Source: Climacium dendroides
Lineage: Eukaryota > Streptophyta > Bryopsida > Hypnales > Climaciaceae
Reading direction: 5' to 3'
NCBI GenBank assembly: GCA_950106755.1
Contig: CATNNA010000010.1
Coordinates: 124,001-188,000, forward strand
DNA length: 64,000 bases
The position numbers and the translations under genes are program-made. Below, one piece after another: positions 24,497 to 37,332 of the stretch. Under the pieces are notes generated by a model. That model did no database searches. It saw only the letters and a program-made list of their open reading frames with translations, and had not been told where the DNA came from. Within the stretch, counting starts at the first letter, position 1; every line of letters begins with the position of its first letter.

Positions 24497-26629
24497 AGAT
24501 TTGCAACTTATGTGTTATGTTTTCGGACATGATTCCACGTCAAAACGATATAATTTATTGGTTTGGTTTCTCTCAAATACAGCATGATTTCTAGAGTCTC
24601 TTTTTTAAAACCCATTTCACTTACAAAAGTGTGGGGAAGCAATAGGGTTCTCTTAAACTTCATTTTTCCATGAATCCTAATTATTTCGAAGATTTGCAAC
24701 TTATGTGTTATGTTTTCGGACATGATTCCCCGTCAAAACGATATAATTTATTGGTTTGGTTTCTATTAAATACAGCATGATTTTTAGAGTCTCCTTTTTT
24801 TAAAACCCATTTCACTTACAAAAGTATAGGGAAGCAATAGGGTTCTCTTAAACTTCATTTTTCCATGAATCCTAATTATTTCGAAGATTTGCAACTTATG
24901 TGTTATGTTTTCGGACATGATTCCACGTCAAAACGCTATAATTTATTGGTTTGGTTTCTATCAAATGCAGCATGATTTCTAGAGTCTCTTTTTTAAAACC
25001 CATTTCACTTACAAAAGTGTGGGGAAGCAATAGGGTTCTCTTAAACTTCATTTTTCCATGAATCCTAATTATTTCGAAGATTTGCAACTTATGTGTTATG
25101 TTTTCGGACATGATTCCACGTCAAAACGATATAATTTATTGGTTTGGTTTCTATCAAATACAGCATGATTTCTAGAGTCTCTTTTTTAAAACCCATTTCA
25201 CTTACAAAAGTGTGGGGAAGCAATAGGGTTCTCTTAAACTTCATTTTTCCATGAATCCTAATTATTTCGAAGATTTGCAACTTATGTGTTATGTTTTCGG
25301 ACATGATTCCCCGTCAAAACGATATAATTTATTGGTTTGGTTTCTATTAAATACAGCATGATTTTTAGAGTCTCCTTTTTTTAAAACCCATTTCACTTAC
25401 AAAAGTATAGGGAAGCAATAGGGTTCTCTTAAACTTCATTTTTCCATGAATCCTAATTATTTCGAAGATTTGCAACTTATGTGTTATGTTTTCGGACATG
25501 ATTCCCCGTCAAAACGATATAATTTATCGGTTTGGTTTCTATTAAATACAGCATGATTTTTAGAGTCTCGTTTTTTTAAAACCCATTTCACTTACAAAAG
25601 TGTGGGAAAGCACTAGGGTTCTCTTAAACTTCATTTTTCCATGAATCCTAATTATTTCGAAGATTTGCAACTTATGTGTTATATTTTCTGACATGATTCC
25701 ACGTCAAAACGATATAATTTATTGGTTTGGTTTCTATTAAATACAGCATGATTTTTAGAGTCTCCTTTTTTTAAAACCCATTTCACTTACAAAAGTGTGG
25801 GGAAGCAATAGGGTTCTCTTAAACTTCATTTTTCCATGAATCCTAATTATTTCGAAGATTTGCAACTTATGTGTTATGTTTTCGGACATGATTCCACGTC
25901 AAAACGCTATAATTTATTGGTTTGGTTTCTATCAAATGCAGCATGATTTCTAGAGTCTCTTTTTTAAAACCCATTTCACTTACAAAAGTGTGGGGAAGCA
26001 ATAGGGTTCTCTTAAACTTCATTTTTCCATGAATCCTAATTATTTCGAAGATTTGCAACTTATGTGTTATGTTTTCGGACATGATTCCACGTCAAAACGA
26101 TATAATTTATTGGTTTGGTTTCTATCAAATACAGCATGATTTCTAGAGTCTCTTTTTTAAAACCCATTTCACTTACAAAAGTGTGGGGAAGCAATAGGGT
26201 TCTCTTAAACTTCATTTTTCCATGAATCCTAATTATTTCGAAGATTTGCAACTTATGTGTTATGTTTTCGGACATGATTCCCCGTCAAAACGATATAATT
26301 TATTGGTTTGGTTTCTATTAAATACAGCATGATTTTTAGAGTCTCCTTTTTTTAAAACCCATTTCACTTACAAAAGTATAGGGAAGCAATAGGGTTCTCT
26401 TAAACTTCATTTTTCCATGAATCCTAATTATTTCGAAGATTTGCAACTTATGTGTTATGTTTTCGGACATGATTCCACGTCAAAACGCTATAATTTATTG
26501 GTTTGGTTTCTATCAAATGCAGCATGATTTCTAGAGTCTCTTTTTTAAAACCCATTTCACTTACAAAAGTGTGGGGAAGCAATAGGGTTCTCTTAAACTT
26601 CATTTTTCCATGAATCCTAATTATTTCGA
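24497..26629. repeat. 11-monomer higher-order unit, 2133 bp, copy 1
   Basis: Order p-q-r-p-q-s-t-r-p-q-r: six 193-bp and five 195-bp monomers. The first p carries TTTCTCTCAAAT. It is the densest stretch of 193-bp monomers outside the 774-bp domain and shares the q-s-t-r-p-q core with the 1944-bp unit. Confidence 0.95.
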
Positions 26630-28762
26630 AGATTTGCAACTTATGTGTTATGTTTTCGGACATGATTCCACGTCAAAACGATATAATTTATTGGTTTGGT
26701 TTCTCTCAAATACAGCATGATTTCTAGAGTCTCTTTTTTAAAACCCATTTCACTTACAAAAGTGTGGGGAAGCAATAGGGTTCTCTTAAACTTCATTTTT
26801 CCATGAATCCTAATTATTTCGAAGATTTGCAACTGATGTGTTATGTTTTCGGACATGATTCCCCGTCAAAACGATATAATTTATTGGTTTGGTTTCTATT
26901 AAATACAGCATGATTTTTAGAGTCTCCTTTTTTTAAAACCCATTTCACTTACAAAAGTATAGGGAAGCAATAGGGTTCTCTTAAACTTCATTTTTCCATG
27001 AATCCTAATTATTTCGAAGATTTGCAACTTATGTGTTATGTTTTCGGACATGATTCCACGTCAAAACGCTATAATTTATTGGTTTGGTTTCTATCAAATG
27101 CAGCATGATTTCTAGAGTCTCTTTTTTAAAACCCATTTCACTTACAAAAGTGTGGGGAAGCAATAGGGTTCTCTTAAACTTCATTTTTCCATGAATCCTA
27201 ATTATTTCGAAGATTTGCAACTTATGTGTTATGTTTTCGGACATGATTCCACGTCAAAACGATATAATTTATTGGTTTGGTTTCTATCAAATACAGCATG
27301 ATTTCTAGAGTCTCTTTTTTAAAACCCATTTCACTTACAAAAGTGTGGGGAAGCAATAGGGTTCTCTTAAACTTCATTTTTCCATGAATCCTAATTATTG
27401 CGAAGATTTGCAACTTATGTGTTATGTTTTCGGACATGATTCCCCGTCAAAACGATATAATTTATTGGTTTGGTTTCTATTAAATACAGCATGATTTTTA
27501 GAGTCTCCTTTTTTTAAAACCCATTTCACTTACAAAAGTATAGGGAAGCAATAGGGTTCTCTTAAACTTCATTTTTCCATGAATCCTAATTATTTCGAAG
27601 ATTTGCAACTTATGTGTTATGTTTTCGGACATGATTCCCCGTCAAAACGATATAATTTATCGGTTTGGTTTCTATTAAATACAGCATGATTTTTAGAGTC
27701 TCGTTTTTTTAAAACCCATTTCACTTACAAAAGTGTGGGAAAGCACTAGGGTTCTCTTAAACTTCATTTTTCCATGAATCCTAATTATTTCGAAGATTTG
27801 CAACTTATGTGTTATATTTTCTGACATGATTCCACGTCAAAACGATATAATTTATTGGTTTGGTTTCTATTAAATACAGCATGATTTTTAGAGTCTCCTT
27901 TTTTTAAAACCCATTTCACTTACAAAAGTGTGGGGAAGCAATAGGGTTCTCTTAAACTTCATTTTTCCATGAATCCTAATTATTTCGAAGATTTGCAACT
28001 TATGTGTTATGTTTTCGGACATGATTCCACGTCAAAACGATATAATTTATTGGTTTGGTTTCTATCAAATACAGCATGATTTCTAGAGTCTCTTTTTTAA
28101 AACCCATTTCACTTACAAAAGTGTGGGGAAGCAATAGGGTTCTCTTAAACTTCATTTTTCCATGAATCCTAATTATTTCGAAGATTTGCAACTTATGTGT
28201 TATGTTTTCGGACATGATTCCACGTCAAAACGATATAATTTATTGGTTTGGTTTCTATCAAATACAGCATGATTTCTAGAGTCTCTTTTTTAAAACCGAT
28301 TTCACTTACAAAAGTGTGGGGAAGCAATAGGGTTCTCTTAAACTTCATTTTTCCATGAATCCTAATTATTTCGAAGATTTGCAACTTATGTGTTATGTTT
28401 TCGGACATGATTCCCCGTCAAAACGATATAATTTATTGGTTTGGTTTCTATTAAATACAGCATGATTTTTAGAGTCTCCTTTTTTTAAAACCCATTTCAC
28501 TTACAAAAGTATAGGGAAGCAATAGGGTTCTCTTAAACTTCATTTTTCCATGAATCCTAATTATTTCGAAGATTTGCAACTTATGTGTTATGTTTTCGGA
28601 CATGATTCCACGTCAAAACGCTATAATTTATTGGTTTGGTTTCTATCAAATGCAGCATGATTTCTAGAGTCTCTTTTTTAAAACCCATTTCACTTACAAA
28701 AGTGTGGGGAAGCAATAGGGTTCTCTTAAACTTCATTTTTCCATGAATCCTAATTATTTCGA
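26630..28762. repeat. 11-monomer higher-order unit, 2133 bp, copy 2
   Basis: Repeats 24497-26629 at exact 2133-bp spacing, including TCTCTCAAAT. Differences: the monomer at 27989 is p type (GATATAAT, CAAATAC) where copy 1 has r (25856: GCTATAAT, CAAATGC), a conversion-like patch; and single changes GCAACTGATG (26834), ATTATTGCGAAG (27400) and AAAACCGAT (28296). Confidence 0.95.
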
Positions 28763-29542
28763 AGATTTGCAACTTATGTGTTATGTTTTCGGACATGATT
28801 CCACGTCAAAACGATATAATTTATTGGTTTGGTTTCTATTAAATACAGCATGATTTTTAGAGTCTCCTTTTTTTAAAACCCATTTCACTTACAAAAGTAT
28901 AGGGAAGCAATAGGGTTCTCTTAAACTTCATTTTTCCATGAATCCTAATTATTTCGAAGATTTGCAACTTATGTGTTATATTTTCGGACATGATTCCACG
29001 TCAAAACGATATAATTTATTGGTTTCGTTTCTATTAAATACAGCATGATTTTTAGAGTCTCTTCTTTTTAAAACCCATTTCACTTACAAAAGTATAGGGA
29101 AGCACTAGGGTTCTCTTAAACTTCATTTTTCCATGAATCCTAATTATTTCGAAGATTTGCAACTTATGTGTTATGTTTTCGGACATGATTCCCCGTCAAA
29201 ACGATATAATTTATCGGTTTGGTTTCTATTAAATACAGCATGATTTTTAGAGTCTCGTTTTTTTAAAACCCATTTCACTTACAAAAGTGTGGGAAAGCAC
29301 TAGGGTTCTCTTAAACTTCATTTTTCCATGAATCCTAATTATTTCGAAGATTTGCAACTTATGTGTTATATTTTCGGACATGATTCCACGTCAAAACGAT
29401 ATAATTTATTGGTTTGGTTTCTATTAAATACAGCATGATTTTTAGAGTCTCCTTTTTTTAAAACCCATTTCACTTACAAAAGTGTGGGGAAGCAATAGGG
29501 TTCTCTTAAACTTCATTTTTCCATGAATCCTAATTATTTCGA
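28763..29542. repeat. Four-monomer cassette K, distant copy
   Basis: Same order as 7572-8351 and the cassettes at 10298 and 12443: plain form A with GTATAGGG; TTATATTTTCGG with CTTCTTTTT and AAGCACTAGG; s monomer; TTATATTTTCGG. The last member has GGTTTGG rather than GGTTTCG. It sits between the 2133-bp and 1168-bp domains. Confidence 0.88.
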
Positions 29543-29932
29543 AGATTTGCAACTTATGTGTTATGTTTTCGGACATGATTCCCCGTCAAAACGATATAAT
29601 TTATTGGTTTGGTTTCTATTAAATACAGCATGATTTTTAGAGTCTCCTTTTTTTAAAACCCATTTCACTTACAAAAGTGTGGAGAAGCAATAGGGTTCTC
29701 TTAAACTTCATTTTTCCATGAATCCTAATTATTTCGAAGATTTGCAACTTGTGTGTTATGTTTTCAGACAGGCTTCCACGTCAAAACCATATAATTTATT
29801 GGTTTGGTTTCTATTAAATACAGCATGATTTTTAGAGTCTCCTTTTTTTAAAACCCATTTCACTTACAAAAGTGTGGGGAAGCAATAGGGTTCTCTTAAA
29901 CTTCATTTTTTCATGAATCCTAATTATTTCGA
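29543..29932. repeat. Monomers e and f, left edge of the 1168-bp domain
   Basis: e (29543) has CCCCG and GTGTGGAGAAG. f (29738) has CTTGTGTGTT, AGGCTTCC, AACCATATAAT and ATTTTTTCATG. This f and the next one (30906) share TTTTCAGACAGG, absent from later f copies, so they are each other's closest relatives. Confidence 0.92.
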
Positions 29933-30125
29933 AGATTTGCAACTTATGTGTTATGTTTTCGGAAATGATTTCACGTCAAAACGATATAATTTATTGGTTT
30001 GGTTTCTATCAAATACAGCATGATTTCTAGAGTCTCTTTTTTAAAACCCATTTCAATTGAGAATGTGTGGGGAAGCAATAGGATTCTCTTAAACTTCATT
30101 TTTCCATGAATCCTAATTATTTCGA
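29933..30125. repeat. Reference monomer, form B2 (193 bp, CAATTG type)
   Basis: B2 shares the B1 middle (TATCAAAT, TCTAGA, T6) but carries TTCAATTGAGAATGTG where all other forms have TTCACTTACAAAAGTG: five substitutions within nine bases, which create a CAATTG palindrome and destroy the small inverted repeat. Most copies also have GGAAATGATTTC in place of GGACATGATTCC, and GGATTCTC in place of GGGTTCTC. Twenty-one copies start at 2532, 3114, 4277, 5051, 5632, 6020, 17306, 29933, 31101, 32269, 33047, 34800, 37333, 37526, 36163, 38109, 38887, 40250, 41028, 42976 and 44142. It is monomer a of the 1168-bp unit. Confidence 0.95.
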
Positions 30126-31100
30126 AGATTTGCAACTTATGTGTTATGTTTTCGGACATGATTCCCCGTCAAAACGATATAATTTATTGGTTTGGTTTCT
30201 ATTAAATACAGCATGATTTTTAGAGTCTCCTTTTTTTAAAACCCATTTCACTTACAAAAGTGTGGGGAAGCAATAGGGTTCTCTTAAACTTCATTCCTCC
30301 ATGAATCCTAATTATTTCGAAGATTTGCAACTTATGTGTTATGTTTTCGGACATGATTCCACGTCAAAACGATATAATTTATTGGTTTGGTTTCTATTAA
30401 ATACAGCATGATTTTTAGAGTCTCCTTTTTTTAAAACCCATTTCACTTACAAAAGTATGGGGAAGCAATAGGGTTCTCTTAAACTTCATTTTTCCATGAA
30501 TCCTAATTATTTCGAAGATTTGCAACTTATGTGTTATGTTTTCGGACAGGCTTCCACGTCAAAACGCTATAATTTATTGGTTTGGTTTCTATTAAATACA
30601 GCATGATTCTTAGAGTCTCCTATTTTTAAAACCCATTTCACTTAGAAAAGTATAGGGAAGCAATAAGGTTCTCTTAAACTTCATTTTTCCATGAATCCTA
30701 ATTATTTCGAAGATTTGCAACTTATGTGTTATGTTTTCGGACATGATTCCCCGTCAAAACGATATAATTTATTGGTTTGGTTTCTATTAAATACAGCATG
30801 ATTTTTAGAGTCTCCTTTTTTTAAAACCCATTTCACTTACAAAAGTGTGGAGAAGCAATAGGGTTCTCTTAAACTTCATTTTTCCATGAATCCTAATTAT
30901 TTCGAAGATTTGCAACTTGTGTGTTATGTTTTCAGACAGGCTTCCACGTCAAAACCATATAATTTATTGGTTTGGTTTCTATTAAATACAGCATGATTTT
31001 TAGAGTCTCCTTTTTTTAAAACCCATTTCACTTACAAAAGTGTGGGGAAGCAATAGGGTTCTCTTAAACTTCATTTTTTCATGAATCCTAATTATTTCGA
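29933..31100. repeat. 6-monomer higher-order unit a-b-c-d-e-f, 1168 bp, copy 1
   Basis: Defines the unit of this domain. a: B2, 193 bp. b: CCCCG with ATTCCTCC. c: CCACG with GTATGGGG. d: AGGCTTCC, GCTATAAT, TGATTCTTAG, CCTATTTTT, CTTAGAAAAGTATA and AATAAGG. e: CCCCG with GTGTGGAGAAG. f: CTTGTGTG, AACCATATAAT and ATTTTTTCATG. Lengths 193 + 5 x 195. Confidence 0.95.
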
Positions 31101-32268
31101 AGATTTGCAACTTATGTGTTATGTTTTCGGAAATGATTTCACGTCAAAACGATATAATTTATTGGTTTGGTTTCTATCAAATACAGCATGATTTCTAGAG
31201 TCTCTTTTTTAAAACCCATTTCAATTGAGAATGTGTGGGGAAGCAATAGGATTCTCTTAAACTTCATTTTTCCATGAATCCTAATTATTTCGAAGATTTG
31301 CAACTTATGTGTTATGTTTTCGGACATGATTCCCCGTCAAAACGATATAATTTATTGGTTTGGTTTCTATTAAATACAGCATGATTTTTAGAGTCTCCTT
31401 TTTTTAAAACCCATTTCACTTACAAAAGTGTGGGGAAGCAATAGGGTTCTCTTAAACTTCATTCCTCCATGAATCCTAATTATTTCGAAGATTTGCAACT
31501 TATGTGTTATGTTTTCGGACATGATTCCACGTCAAAACGATATAATTTATTGGTTTGGTTTCTATTAAATACAGCATGATTTTTAGAGTCTCCTTTTTTT
31601 AAAACCCATTTCACTTACAAAAGTATGGGGAAGCAATAGGGTTCTCTTAAACTTCATTTTTCCATGAATCCTAATTATTTCGAAGATTTGCAACTTATGT
31701 GTTATGTTTTCGGACAGGCTTCCACGTCAAAACGCTATAATTTATTGGTTTGGTTTCTATTAAATACAGCATGATTCTTAGAGTCTCCTATTTTTAAAAC
31801 CCATTTCACTTAGAAAAGTATAGGGAAGCAATAAGGTTCTCTTAAACTTCATTTTTCCATGAATCCTAATTATTTCGAAGATTTGCAACTTATGTGTTAT
31901 GTTTTCGGACATGATTCCCCGTCAAAACGATATAATTTATTGGTTTGGTTTCTATTAAATACAGCATGATTTTTAGAGTCTCCTTTTTTTAAAACCCATT
32001 TCACTTACAAAAGTGTGGAGAAGCAATAGGGTTCTCTTAAACTTCATTTTTCCATGAATCCTAATTATTTCGAAGATTTGCAACTTGTGTGTTATGTTTT
32101 CGGACAGGCTTCCACGTCAAAACCATATAATTTATTGGTTTGGTTTCTATTAAATACAGCATGATTTTTAGAGTCTCCTTTTTTTAAAACCCATTTCACT
32201 TACAAAAGTGTGGGGAAGCAATAGGGTTCTCTTAAACTTCATTTTTTCATGAATCCTAATTATTTCGA
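31101..32268. repeat. 1168-bp unit, copy 2 (a-b-c-d-e-f)
   Basis: Complete copy at exact 1168-bp spacing from 29933. Its f monomer (32074) has TTTTCGGACAGG where copy 1 has TTTTCAGACAGG. Confidence 0.95.
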
Positions 32269-33046
32269 AGATTTGCAACTTATGTGTTATGTTTTCGGAA
32301 ATGATTTCAAGTCAAAACGATATAATTTATTGGTTTGGTTTCTATCAAATACAGCATGATTTCTAGAGTCTCTTTTTTAAAACCCATTTCAATTGAGAAT
32401 GTGTGGGGAAGCAATAGGGTTCTCTTAAACTTCATTTTTCCATGAATCCTAATTATTTCGAAGATTTGCAACTTATGTGTTATGTTTTCGGACAGGCTTC
32501 CACGTCAAAACGCTATAATTTATTGGTTTGGTTTCTATTAAATACAGCATGATTCTTAGAGTCTCCTATTTTTAAAACCCATTTCACTTAGAAAAGTATA
32601 GGGAAGCAATAAGGTTCTCTTAAACTTCATTTTTCCATGAATCCTAATTATTTCGAAGATTTGCAACTTATGTGTTATGTTTTCGGACATGATTCCCCGT
32701 CAAAACGATATAATTTATTGGTTTGGTTTCTATTAAATACAGCATGATTTTTAGAGTCTCCTTTTTTTAAAACCCATTTCACTTACAAAAGTGTGGAGAA
32801 GCAATAGGGTTCTCTTAAACTTCATTTTTCCATGAATCCTAATTATTTCGAAGATTTGCAACTTGTGTGTTATGTTTTCGGACAGGCTTCCACGTCAAAA
32901 CCATATAATTTATTGGTTTGGTTTCTATTAAATACAGCATGATTTTTAGAGTCTCCTTTTTTTAAAACCCATTTCACTTACAAAAGTGTGGGGAAGCAAT
33001 AGGGTTCTCTTAAACTTCATTTTTTCATGAATCCTAATTATTTCGA
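32269..33046. repeat. Deleted 1168-bp unit (a/c chimera-d-e-f), 778 bp
   Basis: b and c are missing. The first monomer has the B2 left and middle (CAATTGAG) but ends with GGGTTCTC as in c, instead of GGATTCTC as in a, so it looks like an a/c chimera made by exchange with a two-monomer register shift (390 bp lost). It also has a private TTTCAAGTC near 32307. Confidence 0.92.
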
Positions 33047-34214
33047 AGATTTGCAACTTATGTGTTATGTTTTCGGAAATGATTTCACGTCAAAACGATA
33101 TAATTTATTGGTTTGGTTTCTATCAAATACAGCATGATTTCTAGAGTCTCTTTTTTAAAACCCATTTCAATTGAGAATGTGTGGGGAAGCAATAGGATTC
33201 TCTTAAACTTCATTTTTCCATGAATCCTAATTATTTCGAAGATTTGCAACTTATGTGTTATGTTTTCGGACATGATTCCACGTCAAAACGATATAATTTA
33301 TTGGTTTCGTTTCTATTAAGTACAGCATGATTTTTAGAGTCTCCTTTTTTTAAAACCCATTTCACTTACAAAAGTGTGGGGAAGCAATAGGGTTCTCTTA
33401 AACTTCATTCCTCCATGAATCCTAATTATTTCGAAGATTTGCAACTTATGTGTTATGTTTTCGGACATGATTCCACGTCAAAACGATATAATTTATTGGT
33501 TTGGTTTCTATTAAATACAGCATGATTTTTAGAGTCTCCTTTTTTTAAAACCCATTTCACTTACAAAAGTATGGGGAAGCAATAGGGTTCTCTTAAACTT
33601 CATTTTTCCATGAATCCTAATTATTTCGAAGATTTGCAACTTATGTGTTATGTTTTCGGACAGGCTTCCACGTCAAAACGCTATAATTTATTGGTTTGGT
33701 TTCTATTAAATACAGCATGATTCTTAGAGTCTCCTATTTTTAAAACCCATTTCACTTAGAAAAGTATAGGGAAGCAATAAGGTTCTCTTAAACTTCATTT
33801 TTCCATGAATCCTAATTATTTCGAAGATTTGCAACTTATGTGTTATGTTTTCGGACATGATTCCACGTCAAAACGATATAATTTATTGGTTTGGTTTCTA
33901 TTAAATACAGCATGATTTTTAGAGTCTCCTTTTTTTAAAACCCATTTCACTTACAAAAGTGTGGAGAAGCAATAGGGTTCTCTTAAACTTCATTTTTCCA
34001 TGAATCCTAATTATTTCGAAGATTTGCAACTTGTGTGTTATGTTTTCGGACAGGCTTCCACGTCAAAACGATATAATTTATTGGTTTGGTTTCTATTAAA
34101 TACAGCATGATTTTTAGAGTCTCCTTTTTTTAAAACCTATTTCACTTACAAAAGTGTGGGGAAGCAATAGGGTTCTCTTAAACTTCATTCCTCCATGAAT
34201 CCTAATTATTTCGA
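33047..34214. repeat. 1168-bp unit, variant copy (a-b'-c-d-e'-f')
   Basis: b' carries GGTTTCG and TTAAGTACAGC with CCACG. e' has CCACG rather than CCCCG. f' has CTTGTGTG and AGGCTTCC, but GATATAAT, AAAACCTATTTC and an ATTCCTCC tail, so its right half is not that of a standard f. Confidence 0.9.
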
Positions 34215-34799
34215 AGATTTGCAACTTATGTGTTATGTTTTCGGACAGGCTTCCACGTCAAAACGCTATAATTTATTGGTTTGGTTTCTATTAAATACAG
34301 CATGATTCTTAGAGTCTCCTATTTTTAAAACCCATTTCACTTAGAAAAGTATAGGGAAGCAATAAGGTTCTCTTAAACTTCATTTTTCCATGAATCCTAA
34401 TTATTTCGAAGATTTGCAACTTATGTGTTATGTTTTCGGACATGATTCCCCGTCAAAACGATATAATTTATTGGTTTGGTTTCTATTAAATACAGCATGA
34501 TTTTTAGAGTCTCCTTTTTTTAAAACCCATTTCACTTACAAAAGTGTGGAGAAGCAATAGGGTTCTCTTAAACTTCATTTTTCCATGAATCCTAATTATT
34601 TCGAAGATTTGCAACTTGTGTGTTATGTTTTCGGACAGGCTTCCACGTCAAAACCATATAATTTATTGGTTTGGTTTCTATTAAATACAGCATGATTTTT
34701 AGAGTCTCCTTTTTTTAAAACCCATTTCACTTACAAAAGTGTGGGGAAGCAATAGGGTTCTCTTAAACTTCATTTTTTCATGAATCCTAATTATTTCGA
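34215..34799. repeat. Partial 1168-bp unit (d-e-f), 585 bp
   Basis: Three standard monomers d, e, f without a, b, c. It follows f' and precedes a full unit, an insertion or deletion of whole monomers. Confidence 0.9.
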
Positions 34800-35967
34800 A
34801 GATTTGCAACTTATGTGTTATGTTTTCGGAAATGATTTCACGTCAAAACGATATAATTTATTGGTTTGGTTTCTATCAAATACAGCATGATTTCTAGAGT
34901 CTCTTTTTTAAAACCCATTTCAATTGAGAATGTGTGGGGAAGCAATAGGATTCTCTTAAACTTCATTTTTCCATGAATCCTAATTATTTCGAAGATTTGC
35001 AACTTATGTGTTATGTTTTCGGACATGATTCCACGTCAAAACGATATAATTTATTGGTTTCGTTTCTATTAAGTACAGCATGATTTTTAGAGTCTCCTTT
35101 TTTTAAAACCCATTTCACTTACAAAAGTGTGGGGAAGCAATAGGGTTCTCTTAAACTTCATTCCTCCATGAATCCTAATTATTTCGAAGATTTGCAACTT
35201 ATGTGTTATGTTTTCGGACATGATTCCACGTCAAAACGATATAATTTATTGGTTTGGTTTCTATTAAATACAGCATGATTTTTAGAGTCTCCTTTTTTTA
35301 AAACCCATTTCACTTACAAAAGTATGGGGAAGCAATAGGGTTCTCTTAAACTTCATTTTTCCATGAATCCTAATTATTTCGAAGATTTGCAACTTATGTG
35401 TTATGTTTTCGGACAGGCTTCCACGTCAAAACGCTATAATTTATTGGTTTGGTTTCTATTAAATACAGCATGATTCTTAGAGTCTCCTATTTTTAAAACC
35501 CATTTCACTTAGAAAAGTATAGGGAAGCAATAAGGTTCTCTTAAACTTCATTTTTCCATGAATCCTAATTATTTCGAAGATTTGCAACTTATGTGTTATG
35601 TTTTCGGACATGATTCCCCGTCAAAACGATATAATTTATTGGTTTGGTTTCTATTAAATACAGCATGATTTTTAGAGTCTCCTTTTTTTAAAACCCATTT
35701 CACTTACAAAAGTGTGGAGAAGCAATAGGGTTCTCTTAAACTTCATTTTTCCATGAATCCTAATTATTTCGAAGATTTGCAACTTGTGTGTTATGTTTTC
35801 GGACAGGCTTCCACGTCAAAACCATATAATTTATTGGTTTGGTTTCTATTAAATACAGCATGATTTTTAGAGTCTCCTTTTTTTAAAACCTATTTCACTT
35901 ACAAAAGTGTGGGGAAGCAATAGGGTTCTCTTAAACTTCATTCCTCCATGAATCCTAATTATTTCGA
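34800..35967. repeat. 1168-bp unit, variant copy (a-b'-c-d-e-f'')
   Basis: b' repeats the TTAAGTACAGC variant found 1753 bp to the left. f'' has CTTGTGTG and AACCATATAAT but AAAACCTATTTC and ATTCCTCC. The stretch from here to 36745 recurs at 38887-40832 with a spacing of 4087 bp. Confidence 0.92.
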
Positions 35968-37332
35968 AGATTTGCAACTTCTGTGTTATGTTTTCGGACA
36001 GGCTTCCACGTCAAAACGATATAATTTATTGGTTTCATTTCTATTAAACACAACATGATTCTTAGAGTCTACTTTTTTTAAAACCCATTTCACTTACAAA
36101 AGTGTGGGGAAGCAATAGGGTTCTCTTAAACTTCATTTTTCCATGAATCCTAATTATTTCGAAGATTTGCAACTTATGTGTTCTGTTTTCGGAAATGATT
36201 TCACGTCAAAACGATATAATTTATTGGTTTGGTTTCTATCAAATACAGCATGATTTCTAGAGTCTCTTTTTTAAAACCCATTTCAATTGAGAATGTGTGG
36301 GGAAGCAATAGGATTCTCTTAAACTTCATTTTTCCATGAATCCTAATTATTTCGAAGATTTGCAACTTATGTGTTATGTTTTCCGACATGATTCTACGTC
36401 AAAACGATATAATTTATTGGTTTGGTTTCTATTAAATACAGCATGATTTTTAGAGTCTCCTTTTTTTAAAACCCATTTCACTTACAAAAGTGTGGGGAAG
36501 CAATAGGGTTCTCTTAAACTTCATTTTTCCATGAATCCTAATTATTTCGAAGATTTGCAACTTATGTGTTATGTTTTCGGACATGATTCCACGTCAAAAC
36601 GATATAATTTATTGGTTTGGTTTCTATTAAATACAGCATGATTTTTAGAGTCTCCTTTTTTTAAAACCCATTTCACTTACAAAAGTGTGGAGAAGCAATA
36701 GGGTTCTCTTAAACTTCATTTTTCCATGAATCCTAATTATTTCGAAGATTTGCAACTTATGTGTTATGTTTTCGGACAGGCTTCCACGTCAAAACGCTAT
36801 AATTTATTGGTTTGGTTTCTATTAAATACAGCATGATTCTTAGAGTCTCCTATTTTATAAAACCCATTTCACTTACAAAAGTGTGGGGAAGCAATAGGGT
36901 TCTCTTAAACTTCATTTTTCCATGAATCCTAATTATTTCGAAGATTTGCAACTTATGTGTTATGTTTTCGGACAGGCTTCCACGTCAAAACGCTATAATT
37001 TATTGGTTTGGTTTCTATTAAATACAGCATGATTCTTAGAGTCTCCTATTTTTTAAAACCCATTTCACTTACAAAAGTGTGGAGAAGCAATAGGGTTCTC
37101 TTAAACTTCATTTTTCCATGAATCCTAATTATTTCGAAGATTTGCAACTTATGTGTTATGTTTTCGGACAGGCTTCCACGTCAAAATGCCATAATTTATT
37201 GGTTTGGTTTCTATTAAATACAGCATGATTTTTAGAGTCTCCTCTTTATAAAACCCATTTCACTTACAAAAGTGTGGGGAAGCAATAGGGTTCTCTTAAA
37301 CTTCATTCCTCCATGAATCCTAATTATTTCGA
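35968..37332. repeat. Seven diverged monomers (g-a-h-i-d'-d''-j) with two 196-bp members
   Basis: g (35968): CTTCTGTG, TTAAACACAACATG, TGATTCTTAG and CTACTTTTTTT. a (36163) has TGTTCTGTTTTCGG. h: CTACG. i: CCACG with GTGTGGAGAAG. d' and d'' (36746, 36942) are 196 bp, with CCTATTTTATAAAAC and CCTATTTTTTAAAAC. j (37138): AAAATGCCATAAT and CCTCTTTATAAAAC, which foreshadows the 1752-bp unit starting at 45113. Confidence 0.9.
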
